64,000 nucleotides of DNA from Gammaproteobacteria bacterium. GTDB taxonomy: Bacteria > Pseudomonadota > Gammaproteobacteria > Steroidobacterales > Steroidobacteraceae. The translations under genes and the position numbers were made by a program. The notes below the pieces were generated by a model. The model had not been told where the DNA came from. It saw only the letters and a program-made list of their open reading frames with translations, and made no database searches. The stretch is from positions 90,094-154,093 of the forward strand of contig JANYLM010000049.1 in assembly GCA_025357835.1 (NCBI GenBank), written 5' to 3'. Shown in pieces: positions 53,246 through 61,743 of this stretch (positions are counted from its first letter, which is position 1; every line of letters starts with the position of its first letter).

Positions 53246-53464
53246 GTGGTCCTGCGGGGTCTCGGTAAAGAAGTTCGGGAACGTCGTAAGCGGCGTAACT
53301 TGACCCAAGAGTCGCTCGCCTTCGATGCGGGCGTCCATCCGAATGTGGTGGGGCGGCTCGAGCGAGGTATCTACAATCCCACCGTGACGGTTCTTCATGC
53401 GATTGCCGTAGAACTCAACACGTCGCTGCAGGAACTGTTCGCGGGCGCGGCGAAGCGACAGTAG
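53246..53464 (+). CDS. Small XRE-family helix-turn-helix regulator 2
   Basis: 72 residues from GTG 53246 (TTG 53228 and GTG 53234 are in-frame alternatives). The helix-turn-helix reads L-T-Q-E-S-L-A-F-D-A-G-V-H-P-N-V-V-G-R-L-E-R-G, nearly the same as copies 1 and 3. It lies in tandem after regulator 1 and has no divergent csrA of its own, only the single operator-like site. Confidence 0.82.
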   Translation: MVLRGLGKEVRERRKRRNLTQESLAFDAGVHPNVVGRLERGIYNPTVTVLHAIAVELNTSLQELFAGAAKRQ

Positions 53465-53558
53465 GGCTTTCACCGGCATCATCGCACCCGTGAGTACAAA
53501 TTATGCGGGGCACGATGCCATTATTTTGTACCGCGAATTTTAAACTGAGGGTGCCCCG

Positions 53559-53747
53559 TCAAGGGCTGCAGTTCGGCGGCCGATGCTCCGCCCTAGTTTT
53601 CTGAGAAGCCTCTTCCCGCATGACGAGGACGTCGCGAGGGGCATTCACGCCAAGTCGTACTCGGCTGCCTTTGATTTCGAGGACGGTTAGGGTGACGTTG
53701 TCGCCTATCACCAGAGTCTCGGTCATCCGACGAGTTAGAATGAGCAT
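53559..53747 (-). CDS. csrA: CsrA/RsmA-family RNA-binding regulator, copy 2
   Basis: 62 residues, [20 protein letters not shown], with core [21 protein letters not shown]. It differs from copy 1 at several core positions (for example Ile/Gly-Asp-Asn versus Phe-Gly-Gly-Ser) and in the C-terminal tail. It is divergent from XRE regulator 3 with the same geometry as copy 1 and regulator 1, so the two pairs arose by duplication. Either copy may be the housekeeping CsrA, or both may be accessory paralogues; this cannot be decided here. Confidence 0.9.
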   Translation of the reverse strand: MLILTRRMTETLVIGDNVTLTVLEIKGSRVRLGVNAPRDVLVMREEASQKTRAEHRPPNCSP

Positions 53748-53792
53748 GGTCCATTGCCTCCCGACGTTGTCTACATCCAGTACGTTCGAATA

Positions 53793-53856
53793 GACATTAT
53801 AATGTTCAAACACGTTAGTGTTCAAGGTTAGATATAGGTTTCAACATTATAATGTC
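53793..53856. promoter_or_regulatory. Three palindromic operators between csrA copy 2 and XRE regulator 3
   Basis: ACATTATAATGT occurs as a perfect 12-base palindrome at 53794-53805 and again at 53844-53855; between them AACAC-GTTA-GTGTT (53809-53822) is a third dyad. They lie 46-109 bases from the csrA start and 36-99 bases from the XRE start, so one regulator could control both promoters. Confidence 0.7.
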
Positions 53857-53891
53857 TGGACGATGTGCTCTTCGCGGATCGACCCTTATGT

Positions 53892-54122
53892 GTGCCCACA
53901 AGATCGATCCTGCGAAGCCTTGGCGAAGAAGTTCGGGAGCGCCGTAAACAACGGAACCTGAGTCAAGAGGCGCTGGCGCATCAGGCGGGAATCCATCCGA
54001 ATGTGGTGGGCCGCCTCGAGCGAGGCTCGTACAACGTCACCGTGCTGACTCTGTCCGCGATCGCGGTGAAGCTCAATGCGTCGGTGCTGGAACTGTTCGC
54101 GGGCGCGAGCAAACGACAGTAG
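53892..54122 (+). CDS. Small XRE-family helix-turn-helix regulator 3
   Basis: 76 residues from GTG 53892, aligned with the start of regulator 1 (both begin V-P-T); GTG 53865 is in frame but overlaps the operator end. The helix-turn-helix is L-S-Q-E-A-L-A-H-Q-A-G-I-H-P-N-V-V-G-R-L-E-R-G. It is divergent from csrA copy 2 and convergent with the permease gene. Confidence 0.85.
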   Translation: MPTRSILRSLGEEVRERRKQRNLSQEALAHQAGIHPNVVGRLERGSYNVTVLTLSAIAVKLNASVLELFAGASKRQ

Positions 54123-54176
54123 CTTCGTCGGAGTCGTCGTGCCGCGCTGCGCGACACTGGGTTCAAGTGATGAGTA

Positions 54177-55154
54177 CTAAGAGGTGATGCGGCGTTCTCG
54201 GCGCATCAACATCAGGAACAGAGGCACGCCGATCAATGCCGTCAACGCGCCGACGGGTAATTGCCGCGGTGCTGCGGCGATTCTTGCCAGAGTATCGGCC
54301 AGAGTGAGCAGCGTGCCGCCCAAGAGTATGGATGCCGGTACGACGATGCGGTGATTGCTGCCGGCAGCCAGTCGCACCAGATGCGGGGTGACCAGCCCGA
54401 TGAAGCCGATTCCTCCCGCGGTGGTCACGGCCGTCGCCGTCAACGCGGCGGTAGCGCAGAACAGCGCGATACGTGCCGGCGCCAGCGCCACTCCCAGGGA
54501 TTGGGATTCGATCTCCCCGCGCGCCAGTACGTTCAAACTGCGTGCTGCGGCGATGGCGAGCCCGCCCACTGCCACGAGCATGCATAGCGCGGCCGGTGAG
54601 AAGGCTGCGAACGATAAATCTCCCATCAGCCAGAACAACATGCCGCGCAATCGAGTTTCATCGCCCAGGGCCAGCATCAGGCTGACGACCGCGGCGCAGC
54701 CCGAGGCCACCACCACGCCGTTGAGCAGCAGTCTTTGCGGCGTCCAACCGCCGCGGGCATGGGCGAGCGCGAAGACCAGGAGGGTTGCTCCTAGGGCGCC
54801 GGTTCCCGCGGCCCAGTCGACGATCAAACCGCCGAAGCCCAGTAACATGGCGCCCAGGGCCGCCACGGCGGCTCCGCCGGAAATGCCGAGCACATAGGGG
54901 TCCGCCAGGGGATTTCGCAGCAGTACCTGCATGAGCACGCCGGCCAATGCCAGCAGCCCGCCGGTGCTAAAGGCATTCAGGGCGCGCGGCAGGCGCAGAT
55001 CCAAAATGACCTCGCGGACCACGGAATCGTGGTTGCCCAGCACGGCTGTAACTACGGTATCCAGACGCAAGGAGGTGCTGCCGACCGAAATGGCCAGCCC
55101 CAGGCTCAATAGCGCTATGAATGACAATAGTGGGAGCAATCTGCTGGGTTTCAT
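54177..55154 (-). CDS. FecCD/BtuC-family ABC transporter permease
   Basis: 325 residues with about nine to ten hydrophobic helices. Family motifs are R-L-P-R-A-L-N-A-F near residue 53, the L-R-N-P-L-A-D-P-Y-V-L-G-I-S-G-G-A loop, and G-x-I-x-F-I-G-L-V-T-P-H-L-V-R. The substrate is cobalamin, heme or a ferric siderophore. No ATPase or binding protein gene is next to it; the matching-class ATPase is at 24971-25774. ATG 55154 is used. Confidence 0.87.
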   Translation of the reverse strand: MKPSRLLPLLSFIALLSLGLAISVGSTSLRLDTVVTAVLGNHDSVVREVILDLRLPRALNAFSTGGLLALAGVLMQVLLRNPLADPYVLGISGGAAVAALGAMLLGFGGLIVDWAAGTGALGATLLVFALAHARGGWTPQRLLLNGVVVASGCAAVVSLMLALGDETRLRGMLFWLMGDLSFAAFSPAALCMLVAVGGLAIAAARSLNVLARGEIESQSLGVALAPARIALFCATAALTATAVTTAGGIGFIGLVTPHLVRLAAGSNHRIVVPASILLGGTLLTLADTLARIAAAPRQLPVGALTALIGVPLFLMLMRRERRITS

Positions 55155-55221
55155 GGGGCCTTTACCATAGGGTGCTTGCGGCGCGACCACAAGCAGCCGG
55201 TGATATGGAACAATTGACCCA

Positions 55222-55758
55222 ATGTCCGTCCAACCCGCTACCGACTACATCGATAAGGATGGTTTCCGCGCCAATGTGGGAATCGTGCTGACGCGTGCGT
55301 CCGGGGAGGTTCTATTGGGCGGCCGCGTCGGGGGCCGTGGCTGGCAATTTCCTCAAGGCGGCGTTAACCGCGGCGAACAGGTCGAGGAGGCGCTGTTTCG
55401 CGAGCTGCAGGAGGAAATCGGACTGGAGCGCCGCGACGTGGAGGTGCTGGGTTCGACTCGCGGCTGGTTGCGGTATCGCCTGCCGCGACAATATGTGCGC
55501 GATCGCTGCATCGGGCAGAAGCAGCGCTGGTTTCTGCTTAAGCTCGTCACCGATGAATCGAGAATACGATTCGATTCCACCGCCACGCCGGAGTTCGATC
55601 GGTGGCGCTGGGCGGACTATTGGACGCCAGTGCGCGAAGTCGTCTACTTCAAGCGGCGGGTTTACGTGCGGGCTCTGCACGATCTGGGCAAGGTGATGTT
55701 CCCGGAAGGATTGCCGCCTTATCCGGAGTGGTGGCCGGGAATCGAGGCGGCGACCTAG
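55222..55758 (+). CDS. rppH: RNA pyrophosphohydrolase (Nudix)
   Basis: 178 residues. The N-terminus [13 protein letters not shown] and W-Q-F-P-Q-G-G-V are RppH hallmarks, and the Nudix box [23 protein letters not shown] is complete. It removes pyrophosphate from 5' triphosphate mRNA and so starts decay. Convergent with hemJ. Confidence 0.93.
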   Translation: MSVQPATDYIDKDGFRANVGIVLTRASGEVLLGGRVGGRGWQFPQGGVNRGEQVEEALFRELQEEIGLERRDVEVLGSTRGWLRYRLPRQYVRDRCIGQKQRWFLLKLVTDESRIRFDSTATPEFDRWRWADYWTPVREVVYFKRRVYVRALHDLGKVMFPEGLPPYPEWWPGIEAAT

Positions 55759-55761
55759 CCG

Positions 55762-56178
55762 CTAAAAGGGTTTGACCACGGCCAGAAGCACGATGGCGAT
55801 CAGCAGCAGCGAAGGCACCTCATTGAAGAGGCGATACCACTTGGCGCTGCGGGTGTTGCGATCCTCGGCAAAATCGCGCACCAGCTTGTAGCAGTACCCG
55901 TGGTAGGCGATCAGCAATAGAACCAGCGATAGCTTGATCCGCAACCAACCCATCGTCAGGTACAGTGGCGCTGTCAGCAGCATCGCAACACCGAATACCA
56001 CACTTGCTGCGGCGCCGATGGTCATGATGCCAAAGAGTCGGCGCTCCATGATTTTGAAGCGCTCGATGCTGATCGAATCCACGGTGTCCGCGTGATAGAC
56101 ATAGAGGCGCGGCAAATAGAACAAGCCGGCGAACCAAGTGACCACCGCGATGACATGAAATGCTTTAAGCCAGAGCAT
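55762..56178 (-). CDS. hemJ: HemJ-type protoporphyrinogen IX oxidase (integral membrane)
   Basis: 138 residues with four membrane helices. It has the HemJ N-terminal pattern W-L-K-A-F-H-V-I-A-V-V-T-W-F-A-G-L-F-Y-L-P-R-L-Y-V-Y-H, with the conserved His, and L-R-I-K-L-x-L-V-L-L-L-I-A-Y-H-G with the second His/Lys set. It oxidises protoporphyrinogen in heme synthesis. ATG 56178 gives the standard length. Confidence 0.87.
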   Translation of the reverse strand: MLWLKAFHVIAVVTWFAGLFYLPRLYVYHADTVDSISIERFKIMERRLFGIMTIGAAASVVFGVAMLLTAPLYLTMGWLRIKLSLVLLLIAYHGYCYKLVRDFAEDRNTRSAKWYRLFNEVPSLLLIAIVLLAVVKPF

Positions 56179-56328
56179 GAGTACCCCTTCCGCTCCGCAT
56201 CGTATACCGCGATGCGCTAGCTGTCGCCGTATTGCGCCAGATGGCAAGCGCTCCGGCAAAGGCCTGTCTTAGAGGGCACCCCTTCGTGTAATGTCTGCCA
56301 CTACTACGCGCAGCACGGAATCCCATGC

Positions 56329-57126
56329 ATGGTAGATTTGTTCGGCAAATTGGTCGTCAGAGCGCATGCGCCAAAGCGCCGTGCGGTGCTGTCGGGGCTG
56401 GCCGCGCTGTCGGGTCTCGCGATACTGTACGCGGCGTTCGAGTTGGGCCGCTACGACGCTGGTTTCCGAGTGGTGGATTCGGTGCGCGGCGCATTGTCGG
56501 CGAGCGCGCGCATTCGCCTCCTCGAGGCGGACAACGAAAAGCAGCGCAGCCAGTTGGAAGCCGCCGACGTGGCGCGCCGTGTCGACCGAGAAGGGTACAA
56601 GCAGGTCGAGCGCAGTCTGGGCGACATGCAGAGTCAAATTGCGCGCCTGAACCAAGACTTGTCATTTTACCGTGGTCTGGTGCAACCGGACTCGGTCATT
56701 CACGTGAAAGTGCAACAGATGCAAATCGTACCGGAGACCACCCCCGGTCAATACCGCCTGAAATTCGTGCTGATGCAGACCGGAAAGCCGGACCGCGAGG
56801 TGGCGGGCAGCGCGGCGATCACCATCGATGGGCTGCTGAAGGGCAAGCCTTTGAGTTTGAGTTTTGGACAGGTGGCGCCTAACCGGCGCGTTAGCCTGGC
56901 ATACTCCTTGCGCTACTTTCAGGATTACGACGAACCCATACAACTGCCGCCGGGATTCGAGCCGACACGGGTCGCGGTCGAGATTCGCAGCGGCAGAGAC
57001 AAGGATGCCAGTCACAGTTTTCGACAGGCCTTCGTTTGGAAGGCGCAGGGAATGTCGGTGGAAACCGAGGCCGGCGGTACTGCTCCAGGCAAGGGTGACG
57101 CAGATGTTCAAACAGAAACAGAGTAA
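56329..57126 (+). CDS. DUF6776-type membrane-anchored coiled-coil protein
   Basis: 265 residues: one membrane helix near residues 20-40 (A-V-L-S-G-L-A-A-L-S-G-L-A-I-L-Y), a coiled coil (~60-115, L-L-E-A-D-N-E-K-Q-R-S-Q-L-E) and a beta-rich periplasmic domain (Y-R-L-K-F-V-L-M-Q-T-G-K). Proteins of this shape commonly precede a bactofilin gene, and here the 3' end overlaps bactofilin by 23 bases. Role is probably envelope organisation, inferred only from context. Confidence 0.72.
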   Translation: MVDLFGKLVVRAHAPKRRAVLSGLAALSGLAILYAAFELGRYDAGFRVVDSVRGALSASARIRLLEADNEKQRSQLEAADVARRVDREGYKQVERSLGDMQSQIARLNQDLSFYRGLVQPDSVIHVKVQQMQIVPETTPGQYRLKFVLMQTGKPDREVAGSAAITIDGLLKGKPLSLSFGQVAPNRRVSLAYSLRYFQDYDEPIQLPPGFEPTRVAVEIRSGRDKDASHSFRQAFVWKAQGMSVETEAGGTAPGKGDADVQTETE

Positions 57127-57553
57127 AAGCGCGAAAATCGATACCTTGATCGGCGCTAAGACCCGAATCAACGGCGATGTCGAATTCAGCGGCGGCTTGC
57201 ATGTCGACGGCTATATCAACGGCAACGTCACGGGTGAACCCGCGGCGGGCGCCTTTTTGTCCGTGAGCGAGCAGGGTTGTATAGAAGGATCGGTGATCGC
57301 GCCCAATGTCATCCTGAATGGCATCGTCAAGGGCGACATCGACGCCAGCGATCGGGTTGAACTCGGCGCAAAGGCACGTGTTCTGGGCAATGTTCACTAC
57401 ACCATCATTGAAACCGCCGTAGGCGCCCAAATCAATGGGAAGCTGATCCATCGGGCGAGCCCGGGGGCCGGTGGGGCCGATCGGGCGGGCAGTACGGCAA
57501 ATTCGGGAAGCCACAGGGGTGAACCCGGTCCCAAAGACGGTTCGGAACTTTGA
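57104..57553 (+). CDS. Bactofilin
   Basis: 149 residues. The central ~100 residues form the bactofilin beta helix (I-D-T-L-I-G-A-K-T-R-I-N-G-D-V-E-F-S-G-G-L-H-V-D-G, then A-P-N-V-I-L-N-G-I-V-K-G-D-I), with short polar N- and C-terminal tails. Bactofilins polymerise without nucleotide into membrane-associated filaments that position envelope machinery. The ATG is inside the upstream gene, so translation is coupled. Confidence 0.9.
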   Translation: MFKQKQSKSAKIDTLIGAKTRINGDVEFSGGLHVDGYINGNVTGEPAAGAFLSVSEQGCIEGSVIAPNVILNGIVKGDIDASDRVELGAKARVLGNVHYTIIETAVGAQINGKLIHRASPGAGGADRAGSTANSGSHRGEPGPKDGSEL

Positions 57554-57585
57554 TCGGCCAGCAGCCTAAGAGGTAGAATGCAGCT

Positions 57586-57966
57586 ATGAGTGCTACATCC
57601 CAATCCATATCTACGGGCGATCTGGCCCCGCTCCCTCCCAGCGTGCTGGTTTTCACCGATGCCGCGGCGGGCAAGGTGGGCGAGTTGATCCGCGAGGAAG
57701 CGAATCCCAGCCTCAAGCTGCGCGTATTCGTGTCCGGTGGCGGGTGTTCGGGCTTCCAGTATGGCTTCACTTTCGACGAGAAGATGGAGGACGGCGATTT
57801 CTGCGTCGAAAACCGCGGCGTGCAGCTGCTGGTCGATCCCATGAGCGCGCAATACCTCATGGGTGCGGAAATCGACTACAAAGAGGACTTACAGGGCGCC
57901 CAGTTCGTCATTCGCAACCCGAACGCGAAAACAACTTGCGGCTGCGGGTCTTCGTTTACAGCCTAA
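57586..57966 (+). CDS. erpA: Iron-sulfur cluster insertion protein ErpA
   Basis: A-type Fe-S carrier of 126 residues. The three cluster cysteines are in [11 protein letters not shown] and the C-terminal T-C-G-C-G-S-S-F. It delivers clusters to apoproteins such as IspG/IspH. It is 32 bases after bactofilin. Confidence 0.94.
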   Translation: MSATSQSISTGDLAPLPPSVLVFTDAAAGKVGELIREEANPSLKLRVFVSGGGCSGFQYGFTFDEKMEDGDFCVENRGVQLLVDPMSAQYLMGAEIDYKEDLQGAQFVIRNPNAKTTCGCGSSFTA

Positions 57967-57983
57967 GAATGTTGATCGCGTAG

Positions 57984-59486
57984 ATGAGCGGCGGCCGTGT
58001 CGTACCCGACGTGCTTGCCGCCGTCGATTTGGGCAGCAACAGCTTTCACATGGTCGTGGCGCGTCATTCGCACGGCCAACTCGTCATTCTGGATCGCCTG
58101 CGGGAAATGGTGCGGCTGGCCGCAGGCTTGGGCGATAGTGGACGGCTGGACGACGCGGCCACCGACCGCGCACTGCGCTGCCTCGAACGCTTCGGTCAAC
58201 GGCTGCGCGCCATGCATGCCGACAGCGTGCGGGTAGTCGGTACTAATGCTCTGCGGCGCGCCAAGCGCAAGCGCTGGTTCCTGGAGCGCGCCCGTGCTGC
58301 GCTCGGTCATCCCATCGAAATCATCTCCGGTCTCGAAGAGGCGCGGCTGATCTATTCCGGCGTGGTGCATACCAGTCCCATGAGCCCGGACAAGCGGCTG
58401 GTGATCGATATCGGCGGGGGATCGACCGAGGTCGTCATCGGCGAGGCGTTCGATCCCCTGCTGCTCGAGAGCCTGTCGGTAGGTTGCGTGGGTTTGAGCG
58501 CCATTTGCTTCGACGATGGCAAGATCTCCGAAAAGCGCTTCGAGCGCGCGCGCACGGCGGTGCGTCTCGAGCTTGAACCCATTCAAGAGGCTTACCGCAA
58601 GCTCGGTTGGCTGCAGGCATTCGGCAGTTCCGGAACGGTGCGGGTCATCGGCGATGTGTTGCGTCGGCTCAATCCCGAATCGCCGCGGATCACTCTCGAT
58701 AACCTGCGCAACTTGGCCGAGCGAGTCATCGCGGCGGGCCATGTGGATGAGCTCGATCTCGAGGACGTGGATGCGGAGCGTGCCCCGGTATTTCCCGCAG
58801 GTCTGGCGATTCTGCTAGAAATCGTCGAGAACTTCGGTATAGACCGCGTGCGTGTGGCCGAAGGCGCCATGCGCGAAGGCTTGCTGTACGACCTCATGGG
58901 CCGCTTCACGGATGAAGACGCGCGCGTGCGCACCGTGCGGGCCATGGAGAAGCGCTACCACGTCGATGCAGTGCAGGCGGATCGCGTCGAAGCGACAGCG
59001 GTTTCTCTGCTCGAACAAGTCGAGCCGGAATGGGGACTGGAAGACCTGTTAGCGGAGTCCGTGCTGCGCTGGGCGGCGCGTTTGCATGAATCGGGCCTGG
59101 ACATCGCGCATTCCAAGTATCAACGGCACAGTGCATACCTGCTCCAGCATGCCGACATGCCGGGCTTCCCGCGGGAGGAACAGTTGCTGGTATCAGCCCT
59201 GGTCGGCGGCCATCGTAGACAATTGTCCTTCGAAGCGCTGGAGGATTTATTGCCCCCCTGGGACCGTCTTGCGGAGTTCTTGATCGTCGTGCTGCGGCTC
59301 GCGGTGCTGCTGCATCGGGGACGCAGCCCGCAGCCTTTGCCCGAGGTGCAACTCACGGTCAAAGGCCGTACCGTGAACCTGAAATTGCCGCAGGGATGGA
59401 TGAAGGAGCATCCGCTGACACTCGAGGATCTCGAGCAGGAGCGGCTGTATCTGAAGGATGCCGGCTTTCGCCTGAACATCCTTTGA
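57984..59486 (+). CDS. ppx: Exopolyphosphatase (Ppx/GppA)
   Basis: 500 residues. Actin/Hsp70-like ATPase motifs are A-A-V-D-L-G-S-N-S-F-H-M near residue 12 and V-I-D-I-G-G-G-S-T-E-V near 140, followed by the C-terminal HD-like domain. It degrades polyphosphate or pppGpp and is convergent with ppk, which makes polyphosphate, a common pairing. Confidence 0.92.
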   Translation: MSGGRVVPDVLAAVDLGSNSFHMVVARHSHGQLVILDRLREMVRLAAGLGDSGRLDDAATDRALRCLERFGQRLRAMHADSVRVVGTNALRRAKRKRWFLERARAALGHPIEIISGLEEARLIYSGVVHTSPMSPDKRLVIDIGGGSTEVVIGEAFDPLLLESLSVGCVGLSAICFDDGKISEKRFERARTAVRLELEPIQEAYRKLGWLQAFGSSGTVRVIGDVLRRLNPESPRITLDNLRNLAERVIAAGHVDELDLEDVDAERAPVFPAGLAILLEIVENFGIDRVRVAEGAMREGLLYDLMGRFTDEDARVRTVRAMEKRYHVDAVQADRVEATAVSLLEQVEPEWGLEDLLAESVLRWAARLHESGLDIAHSKYQRHSAYLLQHADMPGFPREEQLLVSALVGGHRRQLSFEALEDLLPPWDRLAEFLIVVLRLAVLLHRGRSPQPLPEVQLTVKGRTVNLKLPQGWMKEHPLTLEDLEQERLYLKDAGFRLNIL

Positions 59487-59491
59487 GCCGC

Positions 59492-61567
59492 TCAGGCGTC
59501 GATGAGCGGCACTCGTTCGTCGTACAGGCTGAGCAGCCGAGATTGAGCGCTCAAGCTGTCGCCGCCCTCGGTACGAGAGTAGTGGCCTGCGGAATTCATG
59601 ACCCAGGCCTGAGTGTTATCCGCCAGATACAGCTTCAAATCGTCGGCGATTCGCGATTGCAGCTCGGGTGCCTCCACGGGGAACGCGACCTCGATGCGGC
59701 GGAATAAATTCCTATCCATCCAATCCGCACTGCCACAGAAAATCTCGCGCGCGCCGGCGTTCTCGAAGTAGTAGACACGGGAATGCTCCAGAAAGCGGCC
59801 GACGATGGAGCGCACTTTGATGCGCTCGGACACACCCAGCACGCCGGGCCGCAAACAACATAAACCGCGCACGATGAGGTCGATATCCACGCCGGCACGC
59901 GAAGCTCGGTACAGCGCCTGGATGATGGTCGGTTCGGTGAGTGCGTTGAGCTTCGCAATGATGCGCGCGGGCCGACCGGCACTGGCGTGGGCGCTCTCCC
60001 TTTCGATCTTGGCCAGCAGCGCCTGGTGCAGGCTGAAAGGCGCGTGCAGCAGCCTGCGTAAGCGAGGTATGCGCGTCAGCCCCGTCAACTGGAGGAACAT
60101 TTCATGGATATCCTCGCCGATGGATTCGTCGGCGGTCATCAGGCCGTAGTCGGTGTACAGCCGCGCGGTTTTGGCGTGGTAGTTGCCGGTGCCCATGTGG
60201 CAGTAGCGCCGGAGGCCCTTTTCCTCGCGCCGCACCACCATGACGAGTTTGGCGTGCGTTTTGTAACCGAAGACGCCGTACATGACGTGGGCGCCAGCCT
60301 CCTGCAGCTTGGTCGCAATGTCGATGTTCGCTTCTTCATCGAAGCGCGCCCGCAGCTCGATGATGACGGTCACGTCCTTGCCCGCCTGCGCGGCCTCGGT
60401 GAGCGCGTCGACGATAGTGGAATCGCTGCCGGCGCGATACAGGGTTTGCTTGATGGCCAGCACCTGGGGGTCGCTGGCCGCCTGTTTGATAAAGTCCGTG
60501 ACCGGGCTGAAACCTTGAAATGGGTGATGCAAGAGTACGTCCCCGGCGCGCAGCGTCGTGAATAGATCACTGCCCATACGCAGGCGCTCAGGGATGCTTG
60601 GCGCGAACGGCGCGTACTTCAGTTCCGTGCGGTCCACCAAGTCGTACACGGCCATCAAGCGATTCAGGTTCACTTGTCCCGAAACCTTGTAAAGATCGTC
60701 GCCGGTGAGCCCGAATTGACCTAGTAGGTAGGTGAGGATTTCCTCAGGACAGTCATGGGCGGTTTCCAGTCGCACCGCGTCGCCGAAGCGGCGCGAGGCG
60801 AGCTCGCCTTCCACGGCGCGCAGCAGGTCGTCGACTTCTTCCTGCTCGACGAACAGGTCGCTATTGCGGGTGACTCGGAATTGGTAGCAGCCGCGCATGT
60901 GCATGCCGGCGAACAGCTTGGAGACGAAGGCCTCGACAATGGTGCCCAGAAACACAAAGTTGCGGCTGCCGAGTTCGTCGGGCAGCCTGATCAGGCGCGG
61001 CAGGGAGCGCGGGGCCTGCACCACCGCGAGTCCACTGTTGCGGCCGAAGCCGTCCTCGCCCTCGACGACTATCGCGAAATTCAGGCTCTTGTTGAGTATT
61101 TTCGGAAAGGGGCGCGCAGGGTCCAGGGCCAGCGGGCTGAGCACGGGCTCGACCTCTCGGCTGAAATAGTCGGCCAGCCAGGCGGCCTGGGCCTCGGTCC
61201 ACATGTCGGGTGACACGAACACCACGCCGTTTTGGGCGAGTTCCGGCATCAATACATCGTTCAGCAGCTCATACTGCTCGTCGACCAGGCGCACCGCACG
61301 AGTGCGAATCGCTTTCAGTTGGTCGGGAACGGGCAATCCGTCGGGCCCGCCTTGCACCGCGCCGGCCTCCAACAGTTCCTTGAGGCTGGCGACGCGGATC
61401 TCGAAGAACTCGTCTAGATTGGCGCAGGAGATGCACAGAAACCGCACCCTTTCGAGCAGTGGAATGCGGCTGTCCTTCGCCTGCTCCAACACGCGTTGGT
61501 TGAACTCCAGAAACGAGAGTTCGCGATTGATGTACAGCTGCGGCGTCAGAAGGTCAGTGTCGTTCAT
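59492..61567 (-). CDS. ppk: Polyphosphate kinase 1
   Basis: 691 residues in the four-domain PPK1 layout. The N-terminus R-E-L-S-F-L-E-F-N-Q-R-V-L-E-Q-A, the autophosphorylated His in Y-K-T-H-A-K, and G-N-Y-H-A-K-T-A-R-L-Y-T-D are all present. It makes polyphosphate from ATP; ppx, transcribed toward it, has the opposing activity. Confidence 0.94.
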   Translation of the reverse strand: MNDTDLLTPQLYINRELSFLEFNQRVLEQAKDSRIPLLERVRFLCISCANLDEFFEIRVASLKELLEAGAVQGGPDGLPVPDQLKAIRTRAVRLVDEQYELLNDVLMPELAQNGVVFVSPDMWTEAQAAWLADYFSREVEPVLSPLALDPARPFPKILNKSLNFAIVVEGEDGFGRNSGLAVVQAPRSLPRLIRLPDELGSRNFVFLGTIVEAFVSKLFAGMHMRGCYQFRVTRNSDLFVEQEEVDDLLRAVEGELASRRFGDAVRLETAHDCPEEILTYLLGQFGLTGDDLYKVSGQVNLNRLMAVYDLVDRTELKYAPFAPSIPERLRMGSDLFTTLRAGDVLLHHPFQGFSPVTDFIKQAASDPQVLAIKQTLYRAGSDSTIVDALTEAAQAGKDVTVIIELRARFDEEANIDIATKLQEAGAHVMYGVFGYKTHAKLVMVVRREEKGLRRYCHMGTGNYHAKTARLYTDYGLMTADESIGEDIHEMFLQLTGLTRIPRLRRLLHAPFSLHQALLAKIERESAHASAGRPARIIAKLNALTEPTIIQALYRASRAGVDIDLIVRGLCCLRPGVLGVSERIKVRSIVGRFLEHSRVYYFENAGAREIFCGSADWMDRNLFRRIEVAFPVEAPELQSRIADDLKLYLADNTQAWVMNSAGHYSRTEGGDSLSAQSRLLSLYDERVPLIDA

Positions 61568-61743
61568 TCGGCGAAGTTTGGCGGTCGGCGCATGTCAGTT
61601 TGATGAAAATTGAACGGGTCCGGCCCGAATTCGAAGCTCACACCGGGAAGCTTAAGCCAATTAAAGCAGGCGTATATACCCCACCCTGGAGTCGCGCGCC
61701 CCCAGTGCCGGCAGTTCGCCGGCGTCGGATTTCTTGTAAACCC

